Assembly (NCBI GenBank): GCA_040389065.1
Contig: JAZKAR010000016.1
Span: 62,001 to 126,000, forward strand
Reading direction: 5' to 3'
Origin: JAZKAR01 sp040389065
GTDB taxonomy: Bacteria; Pseudomonadota; Gammaproteobacteria; Burkholderiales; Casimicrobiaceae
DNA length: 64,000 nucleotides
The first letter of the stretch is position 1. Every line of letters starts with the position of its first letter. This document shows positions 17,278 through 26,277 of the stretch, in pieces. Position numbers and translations under genes: made by a program. Under the pieces are notes generated by a model. That model made no database searches, was not told where the DNA came from, and worked only from the letters and a program-made list of their open reading frames with translations.

Positions 17278-18027
17278 ATGTCAGCTATATATACGCTGAT
17301 TACAGGAGCATCTTCAGGTATAGGTAGATCTATCGCCATTGAGCTTTCCTCTTCAAAAAATCTAATCATTCATGGTCGTAATTTAGCAAAATTAGAAGAA
17401 ACAAAAAAAATGTGTTTGAATTCTAATCGTCATTTAATTTGGCTACATGATTTAGAAAATATAGAAGAAATAGCTTCTTCTTTACAGATTTTTTTAAAAG
17501 AATCACATATTTTTGTTGAGGTATTTATTCATTGTGCTGGTATAGCGGTTGCTATACCAATGAAAAGTTCTAATCTTACGATTTCCATGAAAATGATGAA
17601 TATTAATTTTTTTTCAGCCACAGAAATCATTAGTACATTATTAAAGAAAAAAATAAATTTTTGTAATTTAATTAATATCATTTTTATTTCAAGTATTTGG
17701 TCTAATTATGGCTCGATTGCTCATGCAGTTTATTCTGCAAGTAAATCTGCTTTAGATGGTTTAATGCGGTCATTAGCCGTTGAGTTAGCACCTTTAATTA
17801 GAGTTAACTCGATTTTGCCAGGAGCAATTAACACTCCTATGGCCGAACAGTGCTTGGCTGATCCAGAAATAAATGCAAAGTTTAAACAAGATTATCCATT
17901 AGGTTTAGGCAAAGCCGAAGATATAGCAAATGCAGTAGTATTTTTAATGTCTGAAAAATCTCGATGGCTAACAGGTCAGCAAATTATTGTTGATGGAGGC
18001 CGAACAATTAATATGTCTCTTAAATGA
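17278..18027 (+). CDS. SDR 3-oxoacyl-ACP reductase (FabG-like)
   Basis: This 249-residue classical SDR protein has the cofactor motif GASSGIG at residues 10-16 and catalytic Ser139, Tyr152 and Lys156 (YSASK). The C-terminal segment WLTGQQIIVDGG is typical of FabG-like reductases. It should reduce the 3-ketoacyl product of the KAS III to a 3-hydroxyacyl thioester on the carrier encoded directly upstream. The two genes are adjacent with no gap. The AAC(3)-fold gene follows after 16 bases. A sugar reductase role is possible but fits the neighbours less well. Confidence 0.82.
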   Translation: MSAIYTLITGASSGIGRSIAIELSSSKNLIIHGRNLAKLEETKKMCLNSNRHLIWLHDLENIEEIASSLQIFLKESHIFVEVFIHCAGIAVAIPMKSSNLTISMKMMNINFFSATEIISTLLKKKINFCNLINIIFISSIWSNYGSIAHAVYSASKSALDGLMRSLAVELAPLIRVNSILPGAINTPMAEQCLADPEINAKFKQDYPLGLGKAEDIANAVVFLMSEKSRWLTGQQIIVDGGRTINMSLK

Positions 18028-18043
18028 CTTAGGCAGTGGTTGT

Positions 18044-18886
18044 ATGAAAGAACAAAAATTATTTAAATCAAAAACTGGAGATTGGGTAACGTGCTCAGAT
18101 ATTTTATTTGCGTTAGATAACGTTAAGGCAGCTGATTCAGATATTTTGTATATGCATACGGGAATGACTTTTGGGTTACCTAATTTAGAACTAAGTCGTC
18201 AAGAATTACTTGCTATTATCTATGAACTTATTGATTCATTAAGCATTCAATCATTGCTGGTTCCCGTTTTTACATTTAGTTTTTGTAATCAAGAAGGTTT
18301 TAATCGGCAAACATCATCCTCAAAAATGGGGGCGTTGAATGAGTTTATTCGAAAGCTCCCACAAGCAATGCGCTCGATAGATCCTTTAATGTCTTCGGTT
18401 TTGATTGGGAAAGATCGTTATTTAGTTGAGGGTTTGGGAAAGCATTCTATAGGAAAAGAGTCTACATTTGATAAGCTTCATAGTTGCAAGAAAAGAGTAA
18501 AATTTCTTTTTTTGGGGACGACAGTCAGCGAATGTTTTACGTATACTCACTATGTCGAAAGCCTTTTAAGGTCACCTTATCGATATGATAAAGAATTTAC
18601 TGGAAAAATAATCGATGAAGATTCTTCATGGATTGATGCTTATTCATTATTTGTACGGTATGAGGGAGTAATTCCTGCTACAGATAATAAGCTTGAAAAG
18701 ACGCTGTTGGAAAATGGATCATTACTTAAATTAAAATGTGGGGATAGTTCAATTGCTTGTGTGTCTGAGCCTGATGCATTTTCAACAATTATTCACCAGC
18801 TAGAGCAAAATGAATATGCTTATATTAATTTTGATCCAAAAAACAAAAACCATTATTTTAATGTAAAGAATATGGTAGCACTGTGA
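18044..18886 (+). CDS. AAC(3)-family acyltransferase (sugar N-acyltransferase candidate)
   Basis: The open frame reaches back to 17987, but the ATG at 18044 avoids a 41-base overlap with the reductase gene and matches the family start. The product has about 280 residues. The pattern MHTGMTFGLP..., VPVFTFSFC and then LMSSVLIGKDRY follows the aminoglycoside 3-N-acetyltransferase fold, with HSIGKEST around the active-site region. Members of this family in polysaccharide loci acylate amino sugars and are not resistance enzymes. Here it is a candidate for placing the cassette's acyl group on a nucleotide- or lipid-linked amino sugar. No antibiotic role should be inferred. Confidence 0.7.
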   Translation: MKEQKLFKSKTGDWVTCSDILFALDNVKAADSDILYMHTGMTFGLPNLELSRQELLAIIYELIDSLSIQSLLVPVFTFSFCNQEGFNRQTSSSKMGALNEFIRKLPQAMRSIDPLMSSVLIGKDRYLVEGLGKHSIGKESTFDKLHSCKKRVKFLFLGTTVSECFTYTHYVESLLRSPYRYDKEFTGKIIDEDSSWIDAYSLFVRYEGVIPATDNKLEKTLLENGSLLKLKCGDSSIACVSEPDAFSTIIHQLEQNEYAYINFDPKNKNHYFNVKNMVAL

Positions 18887-19614
18887 ATGTAAATGTTATA
18901 GAAGTTGACTCCAAAGTGTTTGGAAAGCCTGTTTTGGAGATTGAAAATTTTGATAGTTTAAGTGATTTAATTTCGTTTGAAAAAATATATATCAAGACAT
19001 TAAACCCTTTTTATGTGTCGTGTAAAATTCCTTTAGAAGATTTGCATGCCATTCATAAATTAGAAGAAATAGGATTTAATTTAATTGAATGCCAAATAAA
19101 ATCTAACATTAAACTCAAAAAGCTCTATGATGTATCAATGTTTAATAACTATACATTTGAAAAAGTAACATGTGAGAAAAATTTAGCAGAAATAATAAAT
19201 ATAAGTAAAAATACATTTGTTCATGATCGATTTAATGTAGATGCAAAAATTCCTAAGGAATTAGCATCTAAGCGATATCAGGAATATATTGTTCAATCTT
19301 TTTACTCAAAAAATGATTCAGTATTTAGTTTAAAAGACAATACAGATAATAAAATAGTTGCTTTTAAAACACACCGACAGTTGACTGAATCTCATATGCT
19401 TCTGTTGTTGGGTGGAGTTCATCTAGATTATAAGGGTTTAGGAATTGGCGCTATTAATGAATACTATGAATTTAATTACCTTATTAGGCATGGCATTAAA
19501 AAAGCGACAACTCATATTTCAGCTGTAAACTATCCTATTTTTAATATGGAAATTGGTAAGTTAGGGTTTAGAGTTGAAAAAGTATTTGCAGTTATGAGAA
19601 AAATATATAATTAA
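18883..19614 (+). CDS. GNAT-family protein, WecD-like amino-sugar acyltransferase
   Basis: This 243-residue protein has a C-terminal GNAT domain with the cofactor motif YKGLGIGA at residues 183-190. The segment HDRFNVDAKIP (114-124) resembles the RFxxDP region of WecD, the dTDP-4-amino-sugar N-acetyltransferase. It starts with GTG at 18883 and overlaps the AAC(3)-like gene in a GTGA arrangement. It is the last gene of the acyl cassette and probably acylates a 4-amino sugar. Which of the two acyltransferases uses the cassette's acyl group is open. Confidence 0.7.
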   Translation: MNVNVIEVDSKVFGKPVLEIENFDSLSDLISFEKIYIKTLNPFYVSCKIPLEDLHAIHKLEEIGFNLIECQIKSNIKLKKLYDVSMFNNYTFEKVTCEKNLAEIINISKNTFVHDRFNVDAKIPKELASKRYQEYIVQSFYSKNDSVFSLKDNTDNKIVAFKTHRQLTESHMLLLLGGVHLDYKGLGIGAINEYYEFNYLIRHGIKKATTHISAVNYPIFNMEIGKLGFRVEKVFAVMRKIYN

Positions 19615-19743
19615 TTGATAGGACAAGGAATTAGAGTGGAAATATATGGTAAACTTTAAGATAACACAAATGCAATAAGGTAATTGGTAAAGGTGGGGCA
19701 ATAGCTAAAAATTAAATAATCGATACTTAAGGATAATAATACT

Positions 19744-21219
19744 ATGCAGGGTATATTACCACTTGAACAACAAAGTCAACCAAAAAAATTATTTATAATT
19801 GGTTGCCTTTTATCTATTGTACCTATTTGGTTAGTCGATTATTTACCTATGATTGATTTGCCTGAGCATGCTGCTCAAATTGCTACACTAAAAAGGCTAT
19901 TGTTAAATAAAGAATATTATAGCGCTTATTATGACATTGTACCGCTTACTCCTTATTGGTTTGCTTATTTACTTACAGTAATTTTTTCTTTTTTTATGCC
20001 TTTAACAATGGCTTTAAAATGTGTTATTTCTTTAGCAGTAGCATTAACTTCATGGTCAGCTGCTTCATTACGTAATTTAGTTAGTCAAGATGATTCCTTA
20101 GATTGGATTTTTTTACCAATAGGCTATGGTTTCGCTTTCCAGTGGGGATTTTTAACGTTTATGTTAAGTATTCCCATTGCTTTTTTAGCATTTAAGTATT
20201 TTTTAAATTACTTATTTGAGCCAACACCTAAAAAGAAAATATATTGTGCTATTTTGGCACTTATACTATTTTTTGCCCATTCAATAACGTATATAGTTAT
20301 TATTTTTATAGTGATAATGATAGAAATTTTAACAACAAAAAATTTTATTAAATCAATAAAATTATTATTTCCTTTATTTTCGCCTTTACTTATTATTATA
20401 AAATGGTTTTTCTATTTAACAGATACCTGGTCTTACGAAATATTTTTTTGGGGGGCTAGAAATGGAATTAACTATGAAGATTTTTTTGCATTAATAGGTG
20501 CGTATTACTCAAAAATTTTAGGCATTATTTTTACATTAGTTATATTTGTTTTTCCTTTATGCTTAAGAGCAAAATATATTTTTGGTTGGCAAATAACCCC
20601 TTTTATAATAACATCTCTCTTGGTCTTGATGGGGCCTACTATAGTTTTGGATACTCGGTTTTTTTCTGAGAGATTATCTGTTCTATTAATACCTTTTTTT
20701 GTTTTCTTTATTCATTTTGATGAGTCAGATAACAAATTTTCTTATAAAATAAGACATTTAGTGTCTTTCTTTATTGCTATTACGCTCTTGATTATAACAG
20801 GGCATAAAATTTATTCTTTTAAAAAAGAAACATTATTAATTCATCGTATTATAGATAAGTTAGAACCTAATAAAAAATTGTATAAATTTATAGATTGCAC
20901 GCCTGATATTGCATTTCATCCATGTACATTTATACATATAGGAGGATGGTATCGTGCAGAAAAAGATGGAATTTCTGATGATTCATTTGCTAGATATCCT
21001 TCACTTGTCGTAACGTATAAAAAAAGGAATTTACGGCAATTAGATTGGAAAGCTGATTTAAGTTATGAAAATTATCAAAAAGGCAAATACTTAAATTATT
21101 ATGATTATTATTTATTTAATGGTAATCATAATAAAGTTAATACCATTATAAAAAATAACTCTATAAAAGCAAACTTAATATATAAAGAAAATGATTGGTG
21201 GATTTTTAGACGAATTTAA
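19744..21219 (+). CDS. Polytopic membrane protein, GT-C glycosyltransferase-like
   Basis: This 491-residue protein has about ten transmembrane segments and a soluble C-terminal region of about 120 residues. The motif DLPEH at residues 38-42, just after the first helix, is the acidic catalytic-site pattern of lipid-linked-sugar GT-C enzymes. It is probably a periplasm-facing transferase that uses a polyprenyl-phosphate sugar, with the GtrB-like protein at 10671 as a possible donor maker. It ends 58 bases before the convergent gene on the other strand. The DNA is very AT-rich. Confidence 0.68.
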   Translation: MQGILPLEQQSQPKKLFIIGCLLSIVPIWLVDYLPMIDLPEHAAQIATLKRLLLNKEYYSAYYDIVPLTPYWFAYLLTVIFSFFMPLTMALKCVISLAVALTSWSAASLRNLVSQDDSLDWIFLPIGYGFAFQWGFLTFMLSIPIAFLAFKYFLNYLFEPTPKKKIYCAILALILFFAHSITYIVIIFIVIMIEILTTKNFIKSIKLLFPLFSPLLIIIKWFFYLTDTWSYEIFFWGARNGINYEDFFALIGAYYSKILGIIFTLVIFVFPLCLRAKYIFGWQITPFIITSLLVLMGPTIVLDTRFFSERLSVLLIPFFVFFIHFDESDNKFSYKIRHLVSFFIAITLLIITGHKIYSFKKETLLIHRIIDKLEPNKKLYKFIDCTPDIAFHPCTFIHIGGWYRAEKDGISDDSFARYPSLVVTYKKRNLRQLDWKADLSYENYQKGKYLNYYDYYLFNGNHNKVNTIIKNNSIKANLIYKENDWWIFRRI

Positions 21220-21276
21220 AATAATGGGCATTGTAGCATATTAAATAATTTACTACAGTGCTAACATTTTAAATTT

Positions 21277-22698
21277 TTATAAAGAATAAGTTTTATCAAA
21301 ACTTATCAAAATTCCTATTAGTATTGTCCAAAGTGTACATACAATAATGAGACCTATTAATAAATAATAATAGCGTTTATTCCAGCTAGAAGCTTGGTTT
21401 AAAATTATTTGTATAGCTGATAAACTTGCAGATAACCATAAAAAAGTCCATTCACATGTGTAACGCATGGTTACGCCTGTACATAAGTAAGGTAATAAAA
21501 GGCATAAACTTGATGCCATTAAAAGTGTAAAAAAAATGAAGATAGGTTTTTGCTTTTGATATGACTCAATACTTATTTTTTTCTTTAGATATGGAATTGC
21601 AAATACACTCATAGCAAGAGGAACAGTAACAAAAAATCCTTGTATGCAGGTGGCTAGCTTATAAGGAAATTGTTCGACCTGAGAGGGAGACATCCAAAAA
21701 AGAGGATATGGAAAAGAAGGTTTAAAATAAGGAAATACTAAAGATATTTTTGGAGGAATAAAGAAATTGTAATATAAGTTAGGAATAATACGCGATGGAT
21801 CAATAAATTTAAAGCCAACTGGATCAATTGATAAAACCCATTTTTGACCATATTCAAAAAAATTATCGAATCTTACATAATTATATATAAAAATTAAAAG
21901 TATGCAGAATGTAACAGGAATGCCTAAGGCTAAAGCATTTGTTAAACGTTCTTTTTTTTGCTCATAAGGAATTAAATTAATCCAAAAATACCAAGCAAGC
22001 AGAAAAGCTGGTAGTAAACATATAGAACTAAAACGGCTTCCAATTGCTAAACCCAATGAAACGCTACTGAGCGTAAGATATTGCAATGAAGTTATTCCTG
22101 TGTCTATTTTTTTTTTATAAGCTAAAAAGAAAAAAAATAAAAAACCTGAAATAAAAAATTGATTAAAAACGATGCCAATTTCATATCCAGCAATTCTATT
22201 TGCTATAACACTCCAATTAGGTAATAGATTAAAGGTTAAAAAAGAGATTATTATAAAAAAAATACTAATAGCTTTTTTATAGGTATAAAAAATTATTAGC
22301 CATAGTGTATTAAGAAACAAAAACTGAGTTGCAGTAAGTACGATTAAAAAAATGAGTCCATCCATAATCCTTACATTAGAAAAGAATTTGAAAGGCGAAA
22401 TAAGTAAGGCGGGTATCGGCCCCCAATGCATGTAAAGTTTACCTTTGTATAAACAAAGATCGTGCATGTTTTTTTGAATTCTAAATTCTTTATTTAAATT
22501 AGTGTCGTAGGGATTTGAAAGTTTTAATAATGCTTCAGGAGCCTGTTTAACATAAAGTTTTCCGAGAGTGAAATTTTTTGCAAGCAAATCATAATAAAAT
22601 ATATTGAAACCGCCAAATATATTAATTGTACAAAATCTAAATGTAAAAATTAAGAATCCTAATACCAGAAGCCATTTGTGAGATTTTTTACTAAGCAT
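21277..22698 (-). CDS. Polytopic membrane protein, GT-C-like
   Basis: This 473-residue integral membrane protein has about eleven hydrophobic segments. After the first helix comes a roughly 60-residue loop (FTLGKLYVKQAPEALLKLSNPYDTN...) containing several acidic residues, as in GT39/GT83-like proteins. No specific domain is recognised. It is the last gene of the - strand heptose operon, 47 bases after a GT2 gene that could supply its lipid-linked donor. The role as glycosyltransferase is inferred from topology and place. An exporter role is possible. Confidence 0.6.
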   Translation of the reverse strand: MLSKKSHKWLLVLGFLIFTFRFCTINIFGGFNIFYYDLLAKNFTLGKLYVKQAPEALLKLSNPYDTNLNKEFRIQKNMHDLCLYKGKLYMHWGPIPALLISPFKFFSNVRIMDGLIFLIVLTATQFLFLNTLWLIIFYTYKKAISIFFIIISFLTFNLLPNWSVIANRIAGYEIGIVFNQFFISGFLFFFFLAYKKKIDTGITSLQYLTLSSVSLGLAIGSRFSSICLLPAFLLAWYFWINLIPYEQKKERLTNALALGIPVTFCILLIFIYNYVRFDNFFEYGQKWVLSIDPVGFKFIDPSRIIPNLYYNFFIPPKISLVFPYFKPSFPYPLFWMSPSQVEQFPYKLATCIQGFFVTVPLAMSVFAIPYLKKKISIESYQKQKPIFIFFTLLMASSLCLLLPYLCTGVTMRYTCEWTFLWLSASLSAIQIILNQASSWNKRYYYLLIGLIIVCTLWTILIGILISFDKTYSL

Positions 22699-22745
22699 AC
22701 TCTATTTCTATAAGAATATTATTAATATATATCATTACTAAAATA

Positions 22746-23468
22746 TCAATTTAATGTTAATCGAATAATAACAATGAGCCATGTTAAGGGGTCTCTTATA
22801 ATATTTATTTTTTTTCCTTCTTTAAATGATCTGGAGCGATATTTTACAGGTATTTCAATAGGAATATAGCCATTTTTTACTAGCTTTATAACTAGCTCAT
22901 GATCAAAATCAAAACGATTACATTCAAATGTTAAATTTTTTATACAGTGGGCACCGAATACTTTATACATTGTAAAAGGGTCTTTAAGCTTTAATTTTAA
23001 TGTTTTATTAATCAAAAAAGCAAAAAAAACATGCCCAAAATTCATAAATAAAGTTAAAAATGGTTGATTGGGAAATTTACGTATGCTCCAAAAATCTCCT
23101 TCTCGTGCACCCAAAACAAATTCAGTTTTTTTTGCGATTAAAGGAGCAAGCAATGCATCATAATCATCTACATCATACTCATCATCTGCATCTTGAATTA
23201 AAATATAATCACTCTTAATAAATGAGAAAGCTGAGCGAATAGCATAGCCTTTGCCATGAGCCTCAGGTTGCCATATAATTCTTACTTTTGGATGATTTTC
23301 ATATTCTTGTACAATTTCTTTTGTGCCGTCTGACGAGTTACTTTCAACAATAATTAAATCGATTTCAATTGAATCTATTTTCTTTTTTAGGATATTATTT
23401 ATAACAGCTCTAATTGTTTTTACTTCATTATAGGCTGCCATAATGACTGTTAATGTTTTATAAGTCAT
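22746..23468 (-). CDS. Family 2 glycosyltransferase, DPM1-like
   Basis: This 240-residue GT-A enzyme has TVIMAAYNEVKTI at the N-terminus, VESNSSDGTKEIV near residues 41-53 and the metal motif IQDADDEYD near 91-99. These match polyprenyl-phosphate hexose transferases of the dolichyl-phosphate mannose synthase type. It has no strong transmembrane helices apart from a hydrophobic C-terminus. It lies 41 bases after the transaldolase-like gene and just before the GT-C-like gene. The pair may load a heptose or another sugar on undecaprenyl phosphate and then transfer it. Confidence 0.8.
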   Translation of the reverse strand: MTYKTLTVIMAAYNEVKTIRAVINNILKKKIDSIEIDLIIVESNSSDGTKEIVQEYENHPKVRIIWQPEAHGKGYAIRSAFSFIKSDYILIQDADDEYDVDDYDALLAPLIAKKTEFVLGAREGDFWSIRKFPNQPFLTLFMNFGHVFFAFLINKTLKLKLKDPFTMYKVFGAHCIKNLTFECNRFDFDHELVIKLVKNGYIPIEIPVKYRSRSFKEGKKINIIRDPLTWLIVIIRLTLN

Positions 23469-23509
23469 TTCAATCCTTTTAAAAGATTTGTATGCAAATA
23501 TAATAAAAA

Positions 23510-24226
23510 TTATAAAATGTATCCGGCAGAAACAGCATCCTGATAAAACATTTTAATAGTATCTAATGAGTATTCATTTAAATCATAGCCGACGAGATCA
23601 AGTTTTTTTAGTATCTCTTGAGTAACGGTAATAATATGGCAACCTGCAGCATTAGCTTGAAAAATATTATATAACTCTCGAGTACTAGCCCATATAATTG
23701 AAGCAAATGGATGATTTGATAATTTTTCTTTGGTTTCTTGAATGATAGGAATGGGATCTACTCCAGTATCAGCAATTCTGCCTGAAAAAATTGAAATAAA
23801 TGAAGGCACTGTAGGGTTTAAAACGCTAATACATTCATTGATTTGTTCAATAGTCATAAGCGCAGTGATATTTAATTTAACTGATTGATGTGATAGTGTG
23901 GCAATAATGTTTTTACACGATTGCCTTTTTGTATTCATAATAGGTATTTTTACATATACGTTACTGCCCCAGCTCGCTATTTCAAATGCTTGGCGCTGTA
24001 TTTCTGAAAGATCATCAGAAAAAACTTCAAAAGATATAGGTTTATCTTTAATCTCTAAAAGCATTTCTTTAGCAAAAGCCCGATAGTCAGAAACTCCTAC
24101 CTTACGCATCAGTGAAGGATTAGTGGTGATGCCTTGGATAAAATTTTTTGAATATAAATCTAGCATATCTTGTTTATTTGCAGTGTCTGCAAATAATTTA
24201 ATATTAAGGTTATGAATCCATTTCAT
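23510..24226 (-). CDS. Small transaldolase-like protein
   Basis: This 238-residue protein is the size of the short transaldolase/fructose-6-phosphate aldolase group. It has FADTANKQ near residue 12, GITTNPSLM at 32-40, and the Schiff-base Lys93 in YVKIPI. It overlaps the GmhB-like gene by one base (24226), so it is coupled to heptose synthesis. A dedicated transaldolase beside GmhA and GmhB could generate sedoheptulose-7-phosphate, the substrate of GmhA. Its exact aldol donor and acceptor cannot be read from sequence. Confidence 0.78.
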   Translation of the reverse strand: MKWIHNLNIKLFADTANKQDMLDLYSKNFIQGITTNPSLMRKVGVSDYRAFAKEMLLEIKDKPISFEVFSDDLSEIQRQAFEIASWGSNVYVKIPIMNTKRQSCKNIIATLSHQSVKLNITALMTIEQINECISVLNPTVPSFISIFSGRIADTGVDPIPIIQETKEKLSNHPFASIIWASTRELYNIFQANAAGCHIITVTQEILKKLDLVGYDLNEYSLDTIKMFYQDAVSAGYIL

Positions 24227-24759
24227 TAAGCAAATTTTCCATTTAAAATAATATGAGCAGCTTCTTGAAGAGAGTTAACCAGAGTTGTTGAATACGCAGG
24301 TTTTCTTTCATTATACTGATAGTCAATAAAAAAAGTTACACAGCCTGCTTGATGCCCTGCCTCTATATCTTTCCATCGATCACCTATAACATAACTTTGC
24401 TTTAAGTCAATGTTATAAATACGTGCAGCGTTTACAATTAAACCTGGTAATGGTTTTCTGCATTTACATTTTTGATCATCATCATGAAAGCAAGTAAAAA
24501 TGGCATCCAGTTGTAATGTTAATAAAAGATAATGATGAATATCGTCGACCTCTTTTTTATTAATAATACCTCTGGCGACATCAGGTTGATTGGTAACAAT
24601 AATGAGTTTATAACCTGCTTTTGATAATTTTAATAATGATTCAGCAGTCTTGGGCAATATTATTAATTCATTAATATTTTTAGGTGGATAAGGCTTGCTA
24701 TCAAAAATGTAAGTTTGATTAATAACACCATCTCGATCAAGAAAAATAGCTTTATGCAT
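24226..24759 (-). CDS. gmhB: D-glycero-D-manno-heptose 1,7-bisphosphate phosphatase-like (GmhB)
   Basis: This 177-residue HAD phosphatase has the nucleophile motif DRDGVIN with Asp8 and Asp10. VTNQPDVARG follows at 55-64, and the zinc-binding set Cys90, His92, Cys98, Cys100 is typical of GmhB. GDRWKDIEAG gives the distal acidic pair. GmhB removes the 7-phosphate from heptose-1,7-bisphosphate. In the GDP-heptose branch it acts between HddA and HddC, and both have genes in this operon. It is preceded by the GmhA-like gene after 12 bases. Confidence 0.85.
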   Translation of the reverse strand: MHKAIFLDRDGVINQTYIFDSKPYPPKNINELIILPKTAESLLKLSKAGYKLIIVTNQPDVARGIINKKEVDDIHHYLLLTLQLDAIFTCFHDDDQKCKCRKPLPGLIVNAARIYNIDLKQSYVIGDRWKDIEAGHQAGCVTFFIDYQYNERKPAYSTTLVNSLQEAAHIILNGKFA

Positions 24760-24771
24760 GTATTGGCTTAA

Positions 24772-25416
24772 TTAATGGCTGATAGGAGAAGTATTTATAG
24801 AGTTATTAATCTCTACCGACTGATCAATAGACTCCCATTTTGTATTTTCATTTTTAAGAGAAGGATGCGAAACTATTAAATGCCATATTACTGCTTGAAA
24901 AGCTTCACTATGGGGAGTTATAGTTTTTTTATTTACGGTAGGGATAATCAAGCAGGTATCAGTGACTTTTGCAGTAAATCCTCCATCACGTCCTACAATC
25001 CCAATAATAGTTGCACCTACTTGTTGAGCATATTGCGCCGCTTTAATAATATTGGGGCTAATATTAGTTTCAAGATTTCCTCCACCGACTGATAATATAA
25101 AGATAGCATCGTTATCACTTAATTTGCTTACTTTGAGCCATTCAGAAAATATTGTGTGCCATCCTTCATCATTTATACGTGCTGTTAACTCAGATACGTT
25201 ATCTGTAGGAGCATAAGATTCAATACCAACAATTTTTCTAAAATCGTTAACGGCATGTGAGCAATTGCTTGCACTACCCCCTACGCCAAGGAAAAATATT
25301 CGACCATTTCTTTTTTTAATTGAAGCAATCGTTACAATGATGTCTTCAATTTTTTTTATATCAAGTTGCTTAATAATTTCAATAGTTTCATTAAGATGCT
25401 GTTGAATATATTTCAT
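24772..25416 (-). CDS. gmhA: SIS-domain sedoheptulose-7-phosphate isomerase-like (GmhA)
   Basis: This 214-residue single SIS-domain protein has FLGVGGSASNCSHAVNDF near residues 42-59, the sugar-phosphate loop of GmhA/DiaA. The later segment PHSEAFQAVIWHLIV aligns with the helix that carries the catalytic His in GmhA. The Glu of the usual AAEL motif is Asp here (VNDF). It should convert sedoheptulose-7-phosphate to heptose-7-phosphate, the first step of the pathway completed by GmhB, HddA and HddC in the same operon. DiaA-type non-enzymatic function is unlikely in this setting. Confidence 0.8.
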   Translation of the reverse strand: MKYIQQHLNETIEIIKQLDIKKIEDIIVTIASIKKRNGRIFFLGVGGSASNCSHAVNDFRKIVGIESYAPTDNVSELTARINDEGWHTIFSEWLKVSKLSDNDAIFILSVGGGNLETNISPNIIKAAQYAQQVGATIIGIVGRDGGFTAKVTDTCLIIPTVNKKTITPHSEAFQAVIWHLIVSHPSLKNENTKWESIDQSVEINNSINTSPISH

Positions 25417-25569
25417 GGTGGATAACTTTTTTAAAGCATTAAAATGACAAAATCAGCCAATGAGTTGTATAAGTGAGGATAGGGCTTCGTAGCGTAATTT
25501 TACATAAATCGCTAGGCCATCATTCAATTTTTATACCTCACCTTAAGATTTTTTTAAAAACTAATATTA

Positions 25570-26277
25570 CTATGATATATGCTGTATTAAAAAATTTTGA
25601 GTTTCTTCTAATCCCGTATGTGAGCCAATTTCATAAAAACGTTGATGCATTTCTAAACCCATTAGATTTTGCTCTAATGAAAGTTGAGTAAAAAGATATG
25701 CTAAATCAAAAGTATTTGAGTAATGATGAGAGTTAAATATTTTTTTTGATAAAATACTTAACCCATAATCAATATATGCCATTGAATTATTGGGCTTTTT
25801 TTTTTCGTATTGAATAAGTATATTATCTTGAAAGCAAACATTGCTTTTATCCCAACAATTATTATTTTTAAGTACAGTCATAAGTGCTGGTAACGGTTGT
25901 TTTTCAAAAGCGCTTTGTATATCGTTTAAAGAGCAACTTAAATAAGAATCACCGTAAAGCACGAAAAAATTTTCTTCTAATAATGGTAGGGCTTTTTTTA
26001 TAGCGCCTCCTGTACCTAGTAATTGTTCTCCGTCATAAGAATATTCGATAGAAAGCCCTAGATGATCACCGTTACCAACTAGTGCTTCAATTTGCTCACC
26101 TAAAAACCCCAGACATATTACAATTTTGTAGGCACCTTGTTTTTTTAACCATTTAAGTTGATGAAAAATAAAAGGACTGCCACTTACTTCAATTAAGGAT
26201 TTAGGTATGGTGGCAGTGAGTGGCCTAAGACGAGTGGCTAAGCCGCCAGCAAGTATCGCTACAGGTAAGCATCTCAT
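25570..26277 (-). CDS. hddC: Heptose-1-phosphate guanylyltransferase-like nucleotidyltransferase (HddC)
   Basis: This 235-residue nucleotidyltransferase has ILAGGLATRLRPLT near residues 8-21, LGTGGAIK near 86 and the metal Asp in LYGDSYL. It overlaps the HddA-like gene by 4 bases, which points to GDP-heptose formation. Within the common fold it differs clearly from the other HddC-like protein at 5472, so the two are not recent duplicates. RmlA-like or mannose-1-phosphate guanylyltransferase activity cannot be excluded. A 153-base gap separates it from the GmhA-like gene downstream. Confidence 0.8.
   Translation of the reverse strand: MRCLPVAILAGGLATRLRPLTATIPKSLIEVSGSPFIFHQLKWLKKQGAYKIVICLGFLGEQIEALVGNGDHLGLSIEYSYDGEQLLGTGGAIKKALPLLEENFFVLYGDSYLSCSLNDIQSAFEKQPLPALMTVLKNNNCWDKSNVCFQDNILIQYEKKKPNNSMAYIDYGLSILSKKIFNSHHYSNTFDLAYLFTQLSLEQNLMGLEMHQRFYEIGSHTGLEETQNFLIQHIS

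Noticed and set aside
18044..18886. Aminoglycoside resistance gene
   Set aside because: The AAC(3) fold is present, but the gene is coupled to acyl-assembly and sugar genes. Family members in such loci acylate sugars.
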